In this document: positions 23,636 through 35,178 of the stretch, one piece after another
How positions within the stretch are numbered: the first letter of the stretch is position 1
Layout: every line of letters begins with the position of its first letter
DNA from: Pristionchus mayeri
Taxonomy: Eukaryota; Nematoda; Chromadorea; Rhabditida; Neodiplogasteridae
Assembly (NCBI GenBank): GCA_036245805.1
Contig: BTRK01000004.1
Span: 15,562,001-15,626,000, forward strand
Length of the DNA stretch: 64,000 nucleotides
Direction of reading: 5' to 3'
The notes under the pieces: generated by a model
Seen by the model: the letters and a program-made list of their open reading frames with translations, nothing else
Told to the model about the DNA's origin: nothing
Databases searched by the model: none
Position numbers and translations under genes: made by a program

Positions 23636-24593
23636 TCAAAAGCAGTGCGAGGGGATATTTCTACAAGTAGTTTTGAAAATGCAATTCAGCACTCAGGCAC
23701 CTCGAAATCTATGGCGATAAAATATACAAAGACGAAACTGAGGTAGTATATAATCTAAAGAAGTTCCATATTATTTGTACATTTTCGAACTATTACCTCG
23801 ACGCCGCAAGTGCAAATAGCGACGTACGTTAGTGAACGGTCCAGTCGCTTCGATCCACTTGCGTTCTGCGACAAATTGAATAGATTGAGAAATAAATAAT
23901 GAGATACATTAGTTGTCTTCAGATTTTTTCGAAGGCGCAAGTACGAGATTACATAAACAAGGAATACTGTGGGAATGAAGACGAGCGATGCTCCGAGTAT
24001 TCCGTAGATTGCAACCATCGCAGTTTCAGATTGATCGAGCTGAAACGTAAGAGAACAGAAGATTATTTGAATGTTATTAAAATTTATTGGTTGACCGTTC
24101 TTTATTCACTTTGGCAAAATAGGACCCATCAGCAGCTCGAATCCACGATGGCGCACCAATCACTGCAACAAGCGCTCCCACCAAAACGCTGATCACAAAT
24201 TGAAACGCGAAACACAAATGTTGCCAGCGAGTTGACCAGATCTCAAAGGAATGCATAGTAAGAAATTATGAATTTTGAATGAAACCTGATTATGCCGAAG
24301 AGGCGCGATGATCGCAGTCAATCGATTTAGTGCAATGAGCGAGGTTGTGATCACCTCGCCACTTCGGGAAAAGTTTGCGAAGAAGAAAAACAACTATAAT
24401 GCACACACAATTATTATTTCTCAGAAGTGCCTATTGAAAATGAAGCAAGATTAGATTACAGAAATGCCACCGCAAGACTTACTTGCACTGTTATCTTCAC
24501 TTCCGTGTACACATCAGGCATCAATCTAAGAGGTGCTAGTGTCGCCCCCATGCTCAGGTTGACAAGTGAGATCGCGTTGTAGACGGTCCCCAC
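23636..24593 (-). pseudogene. serpentine receptor (Srg/Srv-type GPCR), 3' end cut off
   Basis: Exons on the minus strand: 24,593-24,483, 24,393-24,286, 24,241-24,113, 24,039-23,908, 23,865-23,797, 23,754-23,701 and possibly 23,660 onward. The first five join in phase 0 with good GT/AG sites; the last two are weaker. The protein shows a TM2-like segment (LVNLSMGATLAPLRLM) and then the family hallmark LNRLTAIIAPLRHNQ + IWSTRW at the end of TM3. TM4 (FVISVLVGALVAVIGA) and TM5 (YGILGASLVFIPTVFLVYVI) follow, and then a TM6 region (SLTYVAICTCGVE + IIYYLSFVFVYFI). Nematode chemoreceptors of the Srg superfamily are plasma-membrane GPCRs of sensory neurons. TM1 was not found upstream, and TM7 is missing where direct repeat R begins at 23,635, so I call it truncated. 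Confidence 0.7.
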
Positions 24594-24785
24594 CTACAGT
24601 GTGTTCGTCTTGATGAAAGTTCAGTAGATGTCGATATTGAGTCTGCAGGAATCTCTAATCACCCTTGCTTATCCCTATCCTCTACCCTCTGATTGCTCTC
24701 CCTGCTTGCCCTGCCAGAGGATATATGAAGACATTCTGGACACGGATACTAGCACCAATGTTAGAGATGTGTTGAATGTAACAAA

Positions 24786-25062
24786 ATACCGGCGTGGTGG
24801 CGCAGTGGTGTGAGGCGCCACTCGCTATACGAGGGACCTGAGTTCGATCTCCCCCCCCCCCCCCCGAGGCAGACCAAGCCCTCCATCCCTCCGGGGTCGG
24901 TAAATTGGCAGTGACCCAGGTCGCGAAATGTATCGTTCCCTAGAAGCACATTGGACAGCAGGGATACGTAGTCCAAACAGTAGTCGGCCTCACCGCACTA
25001 CACCAGCTGGCGTAATCGTCTATCGACGACTGTAAAATCGCTTGAAGAGGCTCCAAAAAAAA
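24786..25062 (+). mobile_element. tRNA-derived SINE
   Basis: The head resembles a tRNA gene: an A-box match TGGCGCAGTGG at 24,798-24,808, an anticodon-arm-like region, then a B-box-like GTTCGATCTC at 24,842-24,851. A run of about 17 C interrupts the 3' side of the head. It is followed by about 200 bp of unrelated body (GGTCGGTAAATTGGCAGTG, CTACACCAGCTGGCGTAATC) and a short A-rich tail (CCAAAAAAAACAA). This head/body/tail order defines a tRNA-SINE transcribed by RNA polymerase III. I do not call a functional tRNA because the acceptor stem does not close. Confidence 0.6.
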
Positions 25063-25105
25063 CAATTTGCACAGTATTTTGAGAAGTAGAAATCTCGGAC
25101 AGCTA

Positions 25106-28100
25106 TAGTGATCTAATGCCTGAAAATTGCGCTACAAAGTACTACGTTAGAGACTGCTTGCAAGTGCTCGACTTCCACCCAAGTGAACCCAAGTGAAGTG
25201 GCAAGTGAAGTTAAGTGAACCCAAGTGAAGTGATTGTTGTAATTGTTGACAATTCGGCAAGCGCCCTCCTCGCGTGCTCTCTCTAACCGGTCAGCCAGAG
25301 CGAGATCACGCGCGAAACGAAGAGTACACGCACCTATTAGAGTGCGTAATTCGATAATTCGTCTATTCATTTTACACACTCTCTAGACCGTTTGATCGAC
25401 GAGAGAGTGCAAAGAATGAAGAGACCGTGGTATCGTTTCTCGAAACATAGCACATATTTGCCATCACTAATTACTGCACTTCCTCTTCTCACAGTACCTG
25501 TTTAAATTATATTTGCGATGGGCAAAAAAATGAAAGAAAGTGTGAAGCTCACCGCGAATATCGTGAAGAAAGAGTCCGCCAACATTTTGCTGCGTATTTT
25601 GTTGATAACCAGCAGAATAAGGGAAATTATTATCAGGGTAATTCCAGCGAAAGGAAGTATCAGAAGGCGAATGACGGATGCCATATCGGCGGCCATTTTG
25701 TCGAGCAGAGAAAACCTGCTTCACAGCAACGGGAGTTACTGAAAATGAACTACAAATTTGGCCCGTGGATTAAAGATTCAGTGTTCGTATAAGTGCAAGA
25801 GGACTGATTGTGGGATTGTGGCAGGCTAGAGAAGTGATCAAACACTGAATATATTTCGCAAACTACAGTTATTTTAGAACTGTCTAACAAATAATTTAAA
25901 AGGTGATGTAGAACTATAAAATAACAATTTACGAGGTTCACTATTTGGTTATGTCATGTTAAATTCACTATTCAATAAACAACATGAAAAACAAATTTAT
26001 ATTTCGCTAACCAATCGAATCAGAGCATCATAACGACGTCTCTTCAATATATCATGCAATGAAGAAGATATAGATATCAAGGGCATAGATTAATTTTCAG
26101 AAATGTCAACTTGCATTGAAGTATGTGTGCATTACGACGAAATGCTTAACCGTTATGTCATCCTGTAGAATAAGCAGAATGAAGTATTGGAGCAAATACA
26201 CTTATAATAATCCGGAAAATTAAAGCAGAATAAAAAATGGTGGCGTTAAATCAGTTATTGTCATTGAAAAAATACAAATGTTAAAGTTCGTTTATTAATG
26301 TAGTGCTCGGAAACAGGTGTTTCCGGAAGCATATGATTTTAGCAAGCGATCAATCATCAAATGGTTTTTATTAGTATTTAATATTGTGGTGCTTAGTGTT
26401 TTATTAGTAGTTTTTATTAGTATTTAATAGTGGTACTCGGTAACAGGTTTTTCCGGAAGCATATGATAGCAAAGCATGATAGAACGAAATGAACCTAGAG
26501 TTTGGAAATTTTAGATCGAATTACAGCTAGTAGTAATCGTAATGGTATTCGTTTCGTCTTCTTGAAAAAATTGGTTGTACAGCAATTTCTGTGCATTCAA
26601 TTCTTGTTCGGGATCAGACATACCGGGAAACGTCAGGTATTGGGTTGTCCCATAATTCGTGTCGCCAATTTTTTTAAATAATATTTCGCTGGAAGGAATT
26701 TTAAGTTGTTGTATGATACATTAGATAAAGTCTTCAGTACTCTACATTTTAGGTACGTCATCGAGTAATTACATTTCAGTGGTGGGGAAATAAACGACTG
26801 CGAAATCTTTGCTAAAAAATCGATGGTCTTAAAATTGAAAAAAAATACTCTAATTAACAGATACAAAAAAGTGTGCAGTGCATAGTTACTCTCTAGTGGC
26901 AAATAAGTTTATTTGGCGCAATCCGTGTCTCCCAAAAAGCTTTGCGGGGTGTCTACAATACCCGAAATTTTCAACGAGGTTTGAAAATGTATGTGGATTT
27001 TCTTTCCGGAACAGTATGGAATCGTTTACAAATAATTTTATTTGAATTATCATAGTCAAATGAGCCAGGTTGGACCATTGGAAATACAAAATCGTGAAAT
27101 CGACCCGTTTGAAACTCCCCTCCGATCACAAATTGTGAAATATTTCAGCAAACTTTCAGAAAACTTTTTATTTTAAAAATTGGCGACACGAATTATGGGA
27201 CAACATAATACCTGACGTTTCCCGGTATGTCTGATCCCGAACGAGAATTGAATGCACAGAAATTGCTTGAGTGCAACCAATTTTTTCAAGAAGACAACAC
27301 GAATACCATTACGATTACTACTAGCTGTAATTCGATCTAAAATTTCCAAACTCTAGGTTCATTTCGTTCTATCATGCTTTGTTATCATATGCTTCCGGAA
27401 ACACCTGCTACACACGAACTTTAATATTTGTATTTTTTCAATGACAATAACTGATTTAAGGCCACCATTTCTTATTCTGTTTGAATTTTCCGGATTATTA
27501 TAAGTGTATTTGCTCCAATTCTTTATTCTACTTATTCTACAGGATGGCATAATGATTAAGCCTTTCGTCGTAATGCACACACACTTCAATGCATGTTGAC
27601 ATTTCTGAAAATTAATCTATCCCCTTGATATCTATATCTCCTTCATTTGATATCTATATCTCCTTCTATGATATATTGAAGAGACGTCGTTATGATGCTC
27701 TGATTCGATTTGTTTGCGAAATATAAATTTGTTTTTCATGTTGTTTATTGTATAGTGAATTTAACATGGCATAACCAAATAGTGAACCTCGTTAATTGTC
27801 ATTTTAAAGTTCTACATCACCTTTTAAATTATTTGTTAGACAGTTCTAAAATAACTGTAGTTTGCGAAATATATTCAGTATTTGATCACTTCTCTAGCCT
27901 GCCACAATCCCACAATCAGTCCTCTTGCGCTGATACGAACACGGAATCTTTAATCCACGGGCCAAATTTGTAGTTCATTTTCAATAACTCCCGTTGCTGA
28001 GAAGCAGGATTTATCTGTAGTCATCGACAAAATGACCGCCGATATGGCATCCCTCATTCGCCTTCTGATACTTCCTTTCGCTGGAATTACCCTGATAATC

Positions 28101-28464
28101 ATTTGCCTTATTCTGCTGGTTATGAACAAAATACGCAGCAAAATGTTGGCGGACTCTTTCTTCACGATATTCGCGGTGAGCTTCACACTTTCTTTCATTT
28201 GTTTGTCTAATCGCAAATACAATTTGAACAAGTACTGTGAGAAAAGGAAGTGCACTAATTAGTGATGGCATATATGAGCGTATACTCTTCGTTTCGCGCG
28301 AGATCTCGCTTTTGCCGACCGGTGAGAGAGCAAGGAGGGCGCTTGCCGAATTGGCAAACATTACAGCAATCCGCGTTCAATTGGGTGGTTCACACAAGTC
28401 GAGGACTTGCGAGCCCTCTCTAACGTAATACTTTGTAGCGCTCTTTTCAGTTATTGGAGTACTA
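25106..28464. mobile_element. 3.4-kb fold-back element P5 (TA-flanked)
   Basis: Arms of about 1.3-1.55 kb surround a loop of about 500 bp (26,676-27,175). The outer ends read TAGTGATCT.. and TAGTACTCC.. (complement) and are bordered by TA on both sides, compatible with Tc1/mariner-type insertion. Inner arm words are CGGGATCAGACATACCGGG and TTGGCGACACGAATTATGGG. The left arm has two extra pieces, a hairpin at 25,334-25,448 and a local duplication near 26,340-26,470. Mirror-image frames in the arms (25,502-25,696 minus; 28,032-28,262 plus) would encode a small two-helix membrane peptide (LIRLLILPFAGITLIII, then SFFTIFAVSFTLSFI). It could be a captured exon, since the arms differ at only a few positions, but both copies are open simply because they mirror each other. 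Confidence 0.8.
25334..25448. mobile_element. short hairpin element, family S, copy 3, inserted in one arm of P5
   Basis: About 115 bp. The arms are TTCGTCTATTCATTTTACAC + ACTCTCT and GAGAGAGTGC + AATGAAGAGACC. The ends are CTAT...ATAG. The loop starts AGACCG. The matching point in the right arm of P5 (near 28,275) goes straight from GAGTATACGC (complement) into CATATATGCC, with no such insert. That absence marks this as a discrete inserted unit. Confidence 0.65.
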
Positions 28465-30240
28465 TAGTTGATTCCTAAAGTTCAACAACAAACAAACCTG
28501 CCTTCCTCGCTCACTTTCACTTTAAAGTCTGTGTCCTCCCAGGCCAACTATGTGCGAAAAGATGTGAAAAGGAAGACATGCGTGCAAAATAAGATTGCAG
28601 AGTACAGTTCGGCACTAACTACATCTCTGTTGTGGCTTCTTCCTGTACAATTGACAAATGTTGTGCATTCTGCTGATTTGGCCTTTCGCAGGAGTTTTGT
28701 TCGAATCTCGCGGGCGCCATTCTTGTAGTATTCGGGACGTATCTTATTTTCGAGTGAACTCTCTCGTCGCTGGAGCGATCTTTGGAGTTTATATATTGTG
28801 TACAGTGACGAGACTATTCATTTGTTCGCAAACTCTACTGGATTGTGTGAAACAAGGATAATAATACACGATTTTCGCACCCCTTCTGGTAGTACGAAGA
28901 TCAGAAAAATACATGAGAATTTGTCGAATGTTAATACTGACCTGCCGTCATGCGTATCTCTTACCTCGCGACACCGATATACACAGGCTGTTCTATTGTT
29001 ACCTATATACATACATACGCGTGTTCGCTTTTGGACATTTCCGCGTCACTTACACTCCCCCCCCCCTCCCGGACAACGAGTTTTCCCCTGAATCGCTTCC
29101 CGTAGAGCTATGATACCACGCGAAATTATCACCACCTAATGTTGATAATATAATCATTCTTGTTGTCTGTTGATGCAACTTTTATAGTCGGGAAATCAGA
29201 GGGGTCTGTATCTGTAATCAGAGTCTGTATGTATCGCACCCTCTGATCGACCAGTGAGAGATTTGTAGAATTCTAGAACACAATTCTAGAGCACAACACT
29301 TCATTTTTTTCTAGTTACATCGTTAACTTATTGTAAACCTACTCATCTACTTTCAGGATGGGCATGTTCACTGTTCAGCCGGCACCATTTCCAGCAAAAG
29401 TGCCCTCCACTTACGTCTCAAATAGCCTGATCATTTTATTCGTCGCGTATCTTCCCGGTACTAGTTTTGATTATTTTGCCAAATGGGTTGACCTAAGTTA
29501 AGATACGCGAGGCCATTTCGGTGTTAGGTCTAGAGTATTGAAAGTAAGAGTGAAATGAAGACTCTGCCGCTCGTGAGAAATTAAAATGAGGAAGACGAGA
29601 GGGCAAAGTGCAAACTCTCGCGCAAGAGTGAGGAGGTGAGGGCTCTTGCGCAAGAGTTGGCGCGAAAAAACACCGTATTCGATGATTTTCGACCGAATTT
29701 TTAAATGTATTTAGTGATCCATTTGCATACCCATCCCGACTTATTTTAATTGCACCGATTCACATGGCGAAAGAGTCGAATATACTCGGTTTGGGGGTAT
29801 TTTGACCAATTTGTCTGCTCTTTCTGTCTTTTGCATCCGTTTTACGCAATGTAAGTGAGGACTCGCTATGTCACATCGGCACTGTGTCCTTTTGGGATCT
29901 CCTCACCAGGAACTAGGAGCTTCAATGGTTCGCTATTTTCAAAATCGTCGGAAAATCGGATCGTTCGACAGGTGCACGCATATTTCTGTGAATGCAACAC
30001 TTCCTACCAATTGGAACGCGGTTGATTCGCTCCACCACGATAGTGGAGGGTACTCCACTAACTGGTCGTTGATTTTGTTGGCAACTTATGAACCGGTAGT
30101 TGAGTGGCATGCATTATCTTTTCTATTTAGCAAGAGCGGAGGATCTCTTGATTACCTATTCCAATGGAACTGCAGTTCCCCCAACGGTAGTCATTGTGCA
30201 GCAGCTTTTTAGCTACCCAGTGTTCAGCAGATTAATGCAT
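28465..30240. other. no complete gene; possible membrane-protein remnant
   Basis: Around 28,540-28,760 two plus-strand segments look like decayed membrane coding sequence (TSLLWLLPVQLTNVV; SNLAGAILVVFGTYLIF in another frame), but no splice-consistent model holds. The palindrome CTCTTGCGCAAGAG occurs at 29,643-29,656, with near copies at 29,615-29,628 and 30,786-30,799. A 114-codon frame at 29,868-30,212 has no recognised family. Confidence 0.35.
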
Positions 30241-30450
30241 ATTTTGAATCAAAAGTGATACAAAGGTCTCATCTTTTGAATCAATAGTGATGCAAAAGTA
30301 GTATCTTTTGAATCAAATGTGATACAAAAGTCTCATATTTTGAATCAAAAATGAGACAAAAGTCTCATATTTTGAATCAATGATGATGCAAAAGTCGTAT
30401 CTTGTGACTAAAATGTGATACAGAAGTATTTTGAATCAAAAAATGATACG
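30241..30450 (+). repeat. minisatellite, about 40-bp period
   Basis: Five to six degenerate copies of a unit built on TTTTGAATCAAAAGTGATAC and AAAAGTCTCAT. The copies differ by substitutions and by indels of a few bases. No coding potential. Confidence 0.75.
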
Positions 30451-31400
30451 CGCTGATGGGTCGCATTGACAGAAATCCACGTGAACCAGTTGATCGATCC
30501 GACTTTACAACTATTTTGAAAATAGCTACCCATTCTAGCTAGTGCCTGGTGTGGACGTCCCAAAATCTACATTAGCCAGGTGGTATAGCACCTCCACATT
30601 AATTTTGCATAACAAGAAAGGATGACGTATGTAGAACGCATAACATAAAAATCGGTCAAAAACAGCCCTCCACTATGCAAATCGGAGCAGGTATACTGAT
30701 GTGGGGTATGGTTGTACAAATGGATAACTAATTACTATTAAATGTCCGATCGAAAAGCTTCAAAAACGGTGTTTTACCGAACCAATTCTTGCGCAAGAGT
30801 ATGCTCTTTTGAATTTCTCTGTCTCTTATTTCCCCCACACCGAGCCCCCTCTTCCTTTCAGCACTCTATTGAGGTCACACTTCCAGGTAATTTGATTAGC
30901 TATGAATTAGCTTTAATTTTGCCATGTTCTAGTATTTTTAACAGTAACATTTTTTCAGCCTTAACATGCTACTTCTGCATCTTTTCCACACTAATTCTGC
31001 AAAGGGACGTAATCTCCAACTACTCCCTGTCTAATTGTCCCCACGTTAAGAGGTGAGAGAAAGGGAAAACGGGACCGAAGTCGTGCGTTTTTAGATTGAT
31101 AGAGATTGATAGAGAACAATAGCACATGCAATTCTGTCAATATTCTACTCTTTTCCATACTATGTCATCGATTGCCCGGGCGACTACCCGAATTTTTAAT
31201 TCTAATGTACATAAAGTCACGTTTACAGTTCCCTTCCGCCCATTTCCTACTCGATCGGCGTGTGGGAGCCGCAAAAACTCGTCTGGCTGCTCGCTCTGAT
31301 GTTGCATCTGCCCGCACGAATCCTACTCATCTTCGTCAGTTTGCAAAAAAATTCCCAAATATCGGTAGAACTCCATTGACATTTGATATAAACTCAGTCG
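30451..31400. other. upstream region of the 31.4-kb gene
   Basis: No firm exon. A frame near 31,150-31,200 reads FPYYVIDCPGDYPNF, which resembles the ECPGNY found at the start of the following gene and may be a leftover N-terminal exon. A CTCTT/TTGCGCAAGAG-type site lies at 30,786-30,799. Confidence 0.35.
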
Positions 31401-31401
31401 A

Positions 31402-32714
31402 ATGCCCTGGAAATTACAGACTGTTCCCCAAATCTACCTTCCTGGAAGCGGTCAGTATAATCTGTATGCGGCCGGCACCCTCGAGGCGTTGGGTCTCGTC
31501 TGCGTCTCCGTCTTCAACGTTCATTCCATAATTGGCTTTCGTAAGTTTTTCTTTTCCGCAAACATCCAGCTACCATTTACCAGTAGCCGAGCGCAAATAT
31601 ATATCTAGTGTTTGAATTCTCGTTCCCGTATATCTATTAGTCTTACGAACTCGAGCGGTTGAGCTGCTAGAAAAATGACCGGCGATTACTCGTTTTTCGA
31701 ACTCTATGAGGTTAAACAATAAATTATTGCGAGCATTCATATCTCTTCGATATTTTCGAAAATTCACAAAAGAAGTTTGGGATTTATCGAATTTTAGGCA
31801 ATACGTTCTCTGGTGGACGTCCAACTATTGTTAATAACGTTGTAGATGCGCACGCTGGCTTCTTCGGCATTTGGTGGGCAGCAGCGATGACATGCATGTG
31901 CGTTATCATCCACTTGCAACGACTGATCGGCCGCTCCACTAGATAAAACAATTACCCACTACTGCAGAATTATCGGAACTGTAGAATTATCGGACACTAC
32001 TGCAGAACTATCGGATGTGGTGGACAAAGATTGGCATCATGACTGCCTTCTTCGCAGTATCTGCCTGCTGCTCGATATTCTACCCCATTTCGCAGTACTA
32101 TTGCTCCGTGACTGGTGAGTGCCATCTGCCCTCCAAGTATTATCGTATTATGTATTTGCTGATTGCATCTGATGAACTGATTTTGACCGCGAAAAAAGTT
32201 CGTTTTCGTCATTGTGTGAAATTGGCCAACGCGGATAACAATTTAGCGATTTGATCGCATTAGTGGTCAAAGGCCATTACACTTGAGCGAAAACAAGAAT
32301 GAACGATTATGTAGAATGAATATCGGCATTGTAATTGATAATGACATGGACGTTGAAACTGATAAGTACTTCTTAATGCATTGTGCTAAAGAAATAAACG
32401 GTTTCTTAGTGTAATGTGCTAAAAAGTTAAACACATTCGTCCATGATTGCCCGTACCTTTCGCCAGGCACAAACACTTTCCCGCATGCTCTAGCATTGAA
32501 AGCATTAATCCTTTTCGTTTCAGCATTCACAATCTTCTGCCTGTGCGAGTACTCGGTGGTTGGCTTGAACATGGCCTACTGGGCTGTTTACCTCCACGAA
32601 TTCGGAAGACTCTACGACGGGTTCGAGATCAGTGCAGTGAATAAGGGGAAGGTAAACCTCTCTAATGGCTCTGCTACTCCGCCGGAAGCCTCACCGGAGC
32701 CAGTGCTGGTTTAA
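31402..32714 (+). CDS. PGAP2/FRAG1-DRAM-Sfk1-like multi-pass membrane protein (partial)
   Basis: Four exons: to 31,540, from 31,798, 32,006-32,114 and 32,524-32,714 (stop TAA). Junctions 1-2 and 3-4 are phase-consistent with GTAAGT/TTTTAG and GTGAGT/TTTCAG. Helices are LEALGLVCVSVFNVHSIIGF, GFFGIWWAAAMTCMCVII, IGIMTAFFAVSACCSIFYPI and FTIFCLCEYSVVGLNMAYWA. The last, followed by HEFGRLYDGF, matches the C-terminal E-Y-x-V-V-x-x-N-M-A signature of PGAP2-type proteins, which act in Golgi/ER GPI-anchor remodelling. A short polar tail follows (PPEASPEPVLV). Oddities: no sure start Met (ATG at 31,402 is only the first in frame), exon 2 runs into TAA at about 31,946 unless a weak donor GTTATC near 31,905 is used, and three 20- to 30-bp repeats containing AATTATCGGA sit in that intron. 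The family call is by motif only; it may be a pseudogene. Confidence 0.5.
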
Positions 32715-33764
32715 GTAATGTATGAGATGAAGATTCAATATAGATTCTGCGTACATATTTTATTGTGGTGATACATCATGCTATTCTCACGAACTACCCA
32801 ACTTGTCAGCTATGTGGCTGACGTGCAAAGCTCAGTAATATTTCGTCTACGGTAAAAACATTTTCGCGAATATTCCAGTCATAAATTTACATTATCATGA
32901 GATAAAGTATGAACTAAAAGGACTGCTTGAGAATGTCGATAAACGAATAACATACTTTCAGCGCACAAGAGAACAGTACCGCGCGTAGTATACGATCTTA
33001 GGTCGTTACACAAATCGGAAGCCAATACATGATTGTTTCATTATTTATCACTTTAAATATGCCCTCCAAATCTCCACCTGTACCCCACAAAACTTGCAGG
33101 ATCTACATTTGTACCCGTACAAAATACTTATCACAAGGACGATAACGGAATGATGGGCATTGTGTTCCTTCGATTTGTTTTTTTCGGTTTTTGATTTGCT
33201 GATTTTAATTTCAAGTTATACCGGTTGTATAAGGATGAGACAAATGATCAGAATTAAATCAGTAAAAGTGAAGATCATTAGCAAATATTTGCAGGCTCCC
33301 AGCTGAGAGCTTGAGAATAGACGGATTAAATAAAGTAATAGGATATTTATGAATAACACACAAACTGAAAGATATTATTATAGTAATAATCCGGGTAATT
33401 TAAAGCTCGAATAATTTACATAAAGAGAACATGCCATCATTTCATCATTTGTCAGCATCGTAAACTAAGCGTTACTCAGTTTCAGATAACATGCTTGTTA
33501 GAAATTTCGGAATACGATATTGAGACCCTTCGCATAACATTGGGAGCAACGAAATCCAGGTACTTACCCTAAACCGAGCGAGCGCGTTTACAATACGAAC
33601 CTTAATTTATATGCTCCAAAACACGTAGAACTTCTATAGGATGAATCGTGCGGTATTAACACAAGCATTCCACACTTGGTTGTCAGGTTGTGACCGGCAT
33701 TTGTAACCAATGCACTTCTCGGTCACTTCGGTCTCTTTCTGAGAATTGGAGGTCGATAAAAGAT
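32715..33764. other. no gene recognised
   Basis: AT-rich 3' flank of the membrane protein gene. No long frame, RNA gene or repeat stands out. Confidence 0.5.
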
Positions 33765-33880
33765 ATTTCGTCTCTTCATTTCACTCACTCTCAAAAAAAA
33801 AAAAATTCTAAATTCACTCACTCTCAAGACCAATCGAGCACTGAGCGAGTGTTGGAAATGAAGATACGAAGGTACTGTTA
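33765..33880. repeat. short hairpin element, family S, copy 2
   Basis: The left arm is TTTCGTCTCTTCATTTCACT + CACTCTC. The right arm is GAGCGAGTGTT + GAAATGAAGATACGAAGG. The left arm's TTCACTCACTCTC is present twice, separated by a run of 13 A. The loop holds AAGACCAATCGAG, matching the AGACCG-type loop of the other copies. Confidence 0.6.
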
Positions 33881-33904
33881 GGCATGGCGAAAGCGACTTT
33901 CCGA

Positions 33905-34412
33905 GGGAGGGGGACAAAAGCACAACAATTCACCATTAATTTGCGATTAGAAGTGGCGACTTGGGAGTTGAGTCATTGTAACCAGTATGTGCTCCCCTAC
34001 ATTTACATGTGCGAATTTTGTTACCAAGTGAACTTGAGTTTCACTCCATATCTATGAATAGGAGTTCATGGTCCACAATTGGCAATTTGAGTGGAAAATC
34101 ATGGTTAGATAATCACCAAATGCCGTAACCAATACATATTCCAGTACCCCATTAACTTCTCTAAACTAGTAACAAGGAGATAGATTAGTTACGGCATTTT
34201 GTGATAATCTGACCACGATTTTCCACTCAAACGTTATGTTTTCGACCAGGAACCCCTATACATAGATATGTGGGGAAACTCAAGTTCACCTGGTAACAAA
34301 ATTCGCATATGCAAATGTAGGGGAGCACATAATGGTTACAATGAAACAACTCCCAAGTCGCAGTGTCCAATCACAAATTAATGGCGAATTGTTGTGCTTT
34401 TTTCCCTCTCCC
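33905..34412. mobile_element. hAT-like palindromic MITE, family P3, copy b
   Basis: About 508 bp with the same end (GGGAGGGGGACAAAAGCACA) and internal words as the copy at 6,013-6,550. The arms meet near 34,160. The flanks carry a likely imperfect target duplication (CTTTCCGA on the left, TTTTTCCGA on the right). Confidence 0.8.
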
Positions 34413-35178
34413 TTTTTCCGATTTTATAGCTCTTTTGTAGTCAACATTGTAGTTCCACAGTATTGCGTCATTGAATGCTCGTTAAAACCGATTATCTGAT
34501 AGTTAAAAACAGGCTCAAACTCCTAGATTCAATCAAGCCTCTAGTTAATCTTATACAACTCAAGTCGCTTATTTTGCTATCTGGAAGTTTCGATTTCTTT
34601 CATTCGCGCCTTCACGGCCTCACACGCTTCAATTGCATTCAAATGGAAGAACGATCGCATTTTATCAAGCTCAATTCGTCATCGTTTGAGCAGGCTCCGC
34701 ACCTTTTCCTATCCATCATTGCCGTTGAAGTTCGTTCTATTCAATTTTGAGTTTTAAAAGTTTACAAGTTGTTCACCATTGCAATATTGTAAAAATCTAA
34801 AATTAAAATCTTTTTTTTTCAGTGCGTTTTCAGCCTGAGTTACTGCGTGCTCTGGCCGTTCTTCTGCGTGGCGGTATATCGAGCTGGTGGGATTTAACAA
34901 CCTACAGACTTTGTTCAAATACATTAAAATCGTATTTTTAAGGAGTGATGCATCGAAATTTTCGTATTCAACTTTGTCTGGCAACCGGGTATTTGCTGCT
35001 TTTCAGAGTATCTCGCTTTATCATGTTGTACTATCAGCTCAATGATTTTCCCGTCGAAGGTGAGTTTGGAAATCAACAATAAGATTTTACAAAACATACA
35101 CTTTGAAGATGAGGATTGGCTAATGTTCTTGTGTGATCTAATCAATGACACGGTTCTTGGATATTATTTTTCCATGTA
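34413..35178. other. no gene; possible isolated hydrophobic exon
   Basis: After TTTTTTTTCAG at about 34,821 a short plus-strand stretch encodes CVFSLSYCVLWPFFCVAVY before a stop. It looks like a lone transmembrane exon, but no partner exon was found. Confidence 0.3.

Noticed and set aside
24789..24860. Functional tRNA gene
   Set aside because: The A- and B-box-like words are present but the acceptor stem does not pair and a C homopolymer replaces the 3' part; a SINE head explains it better.
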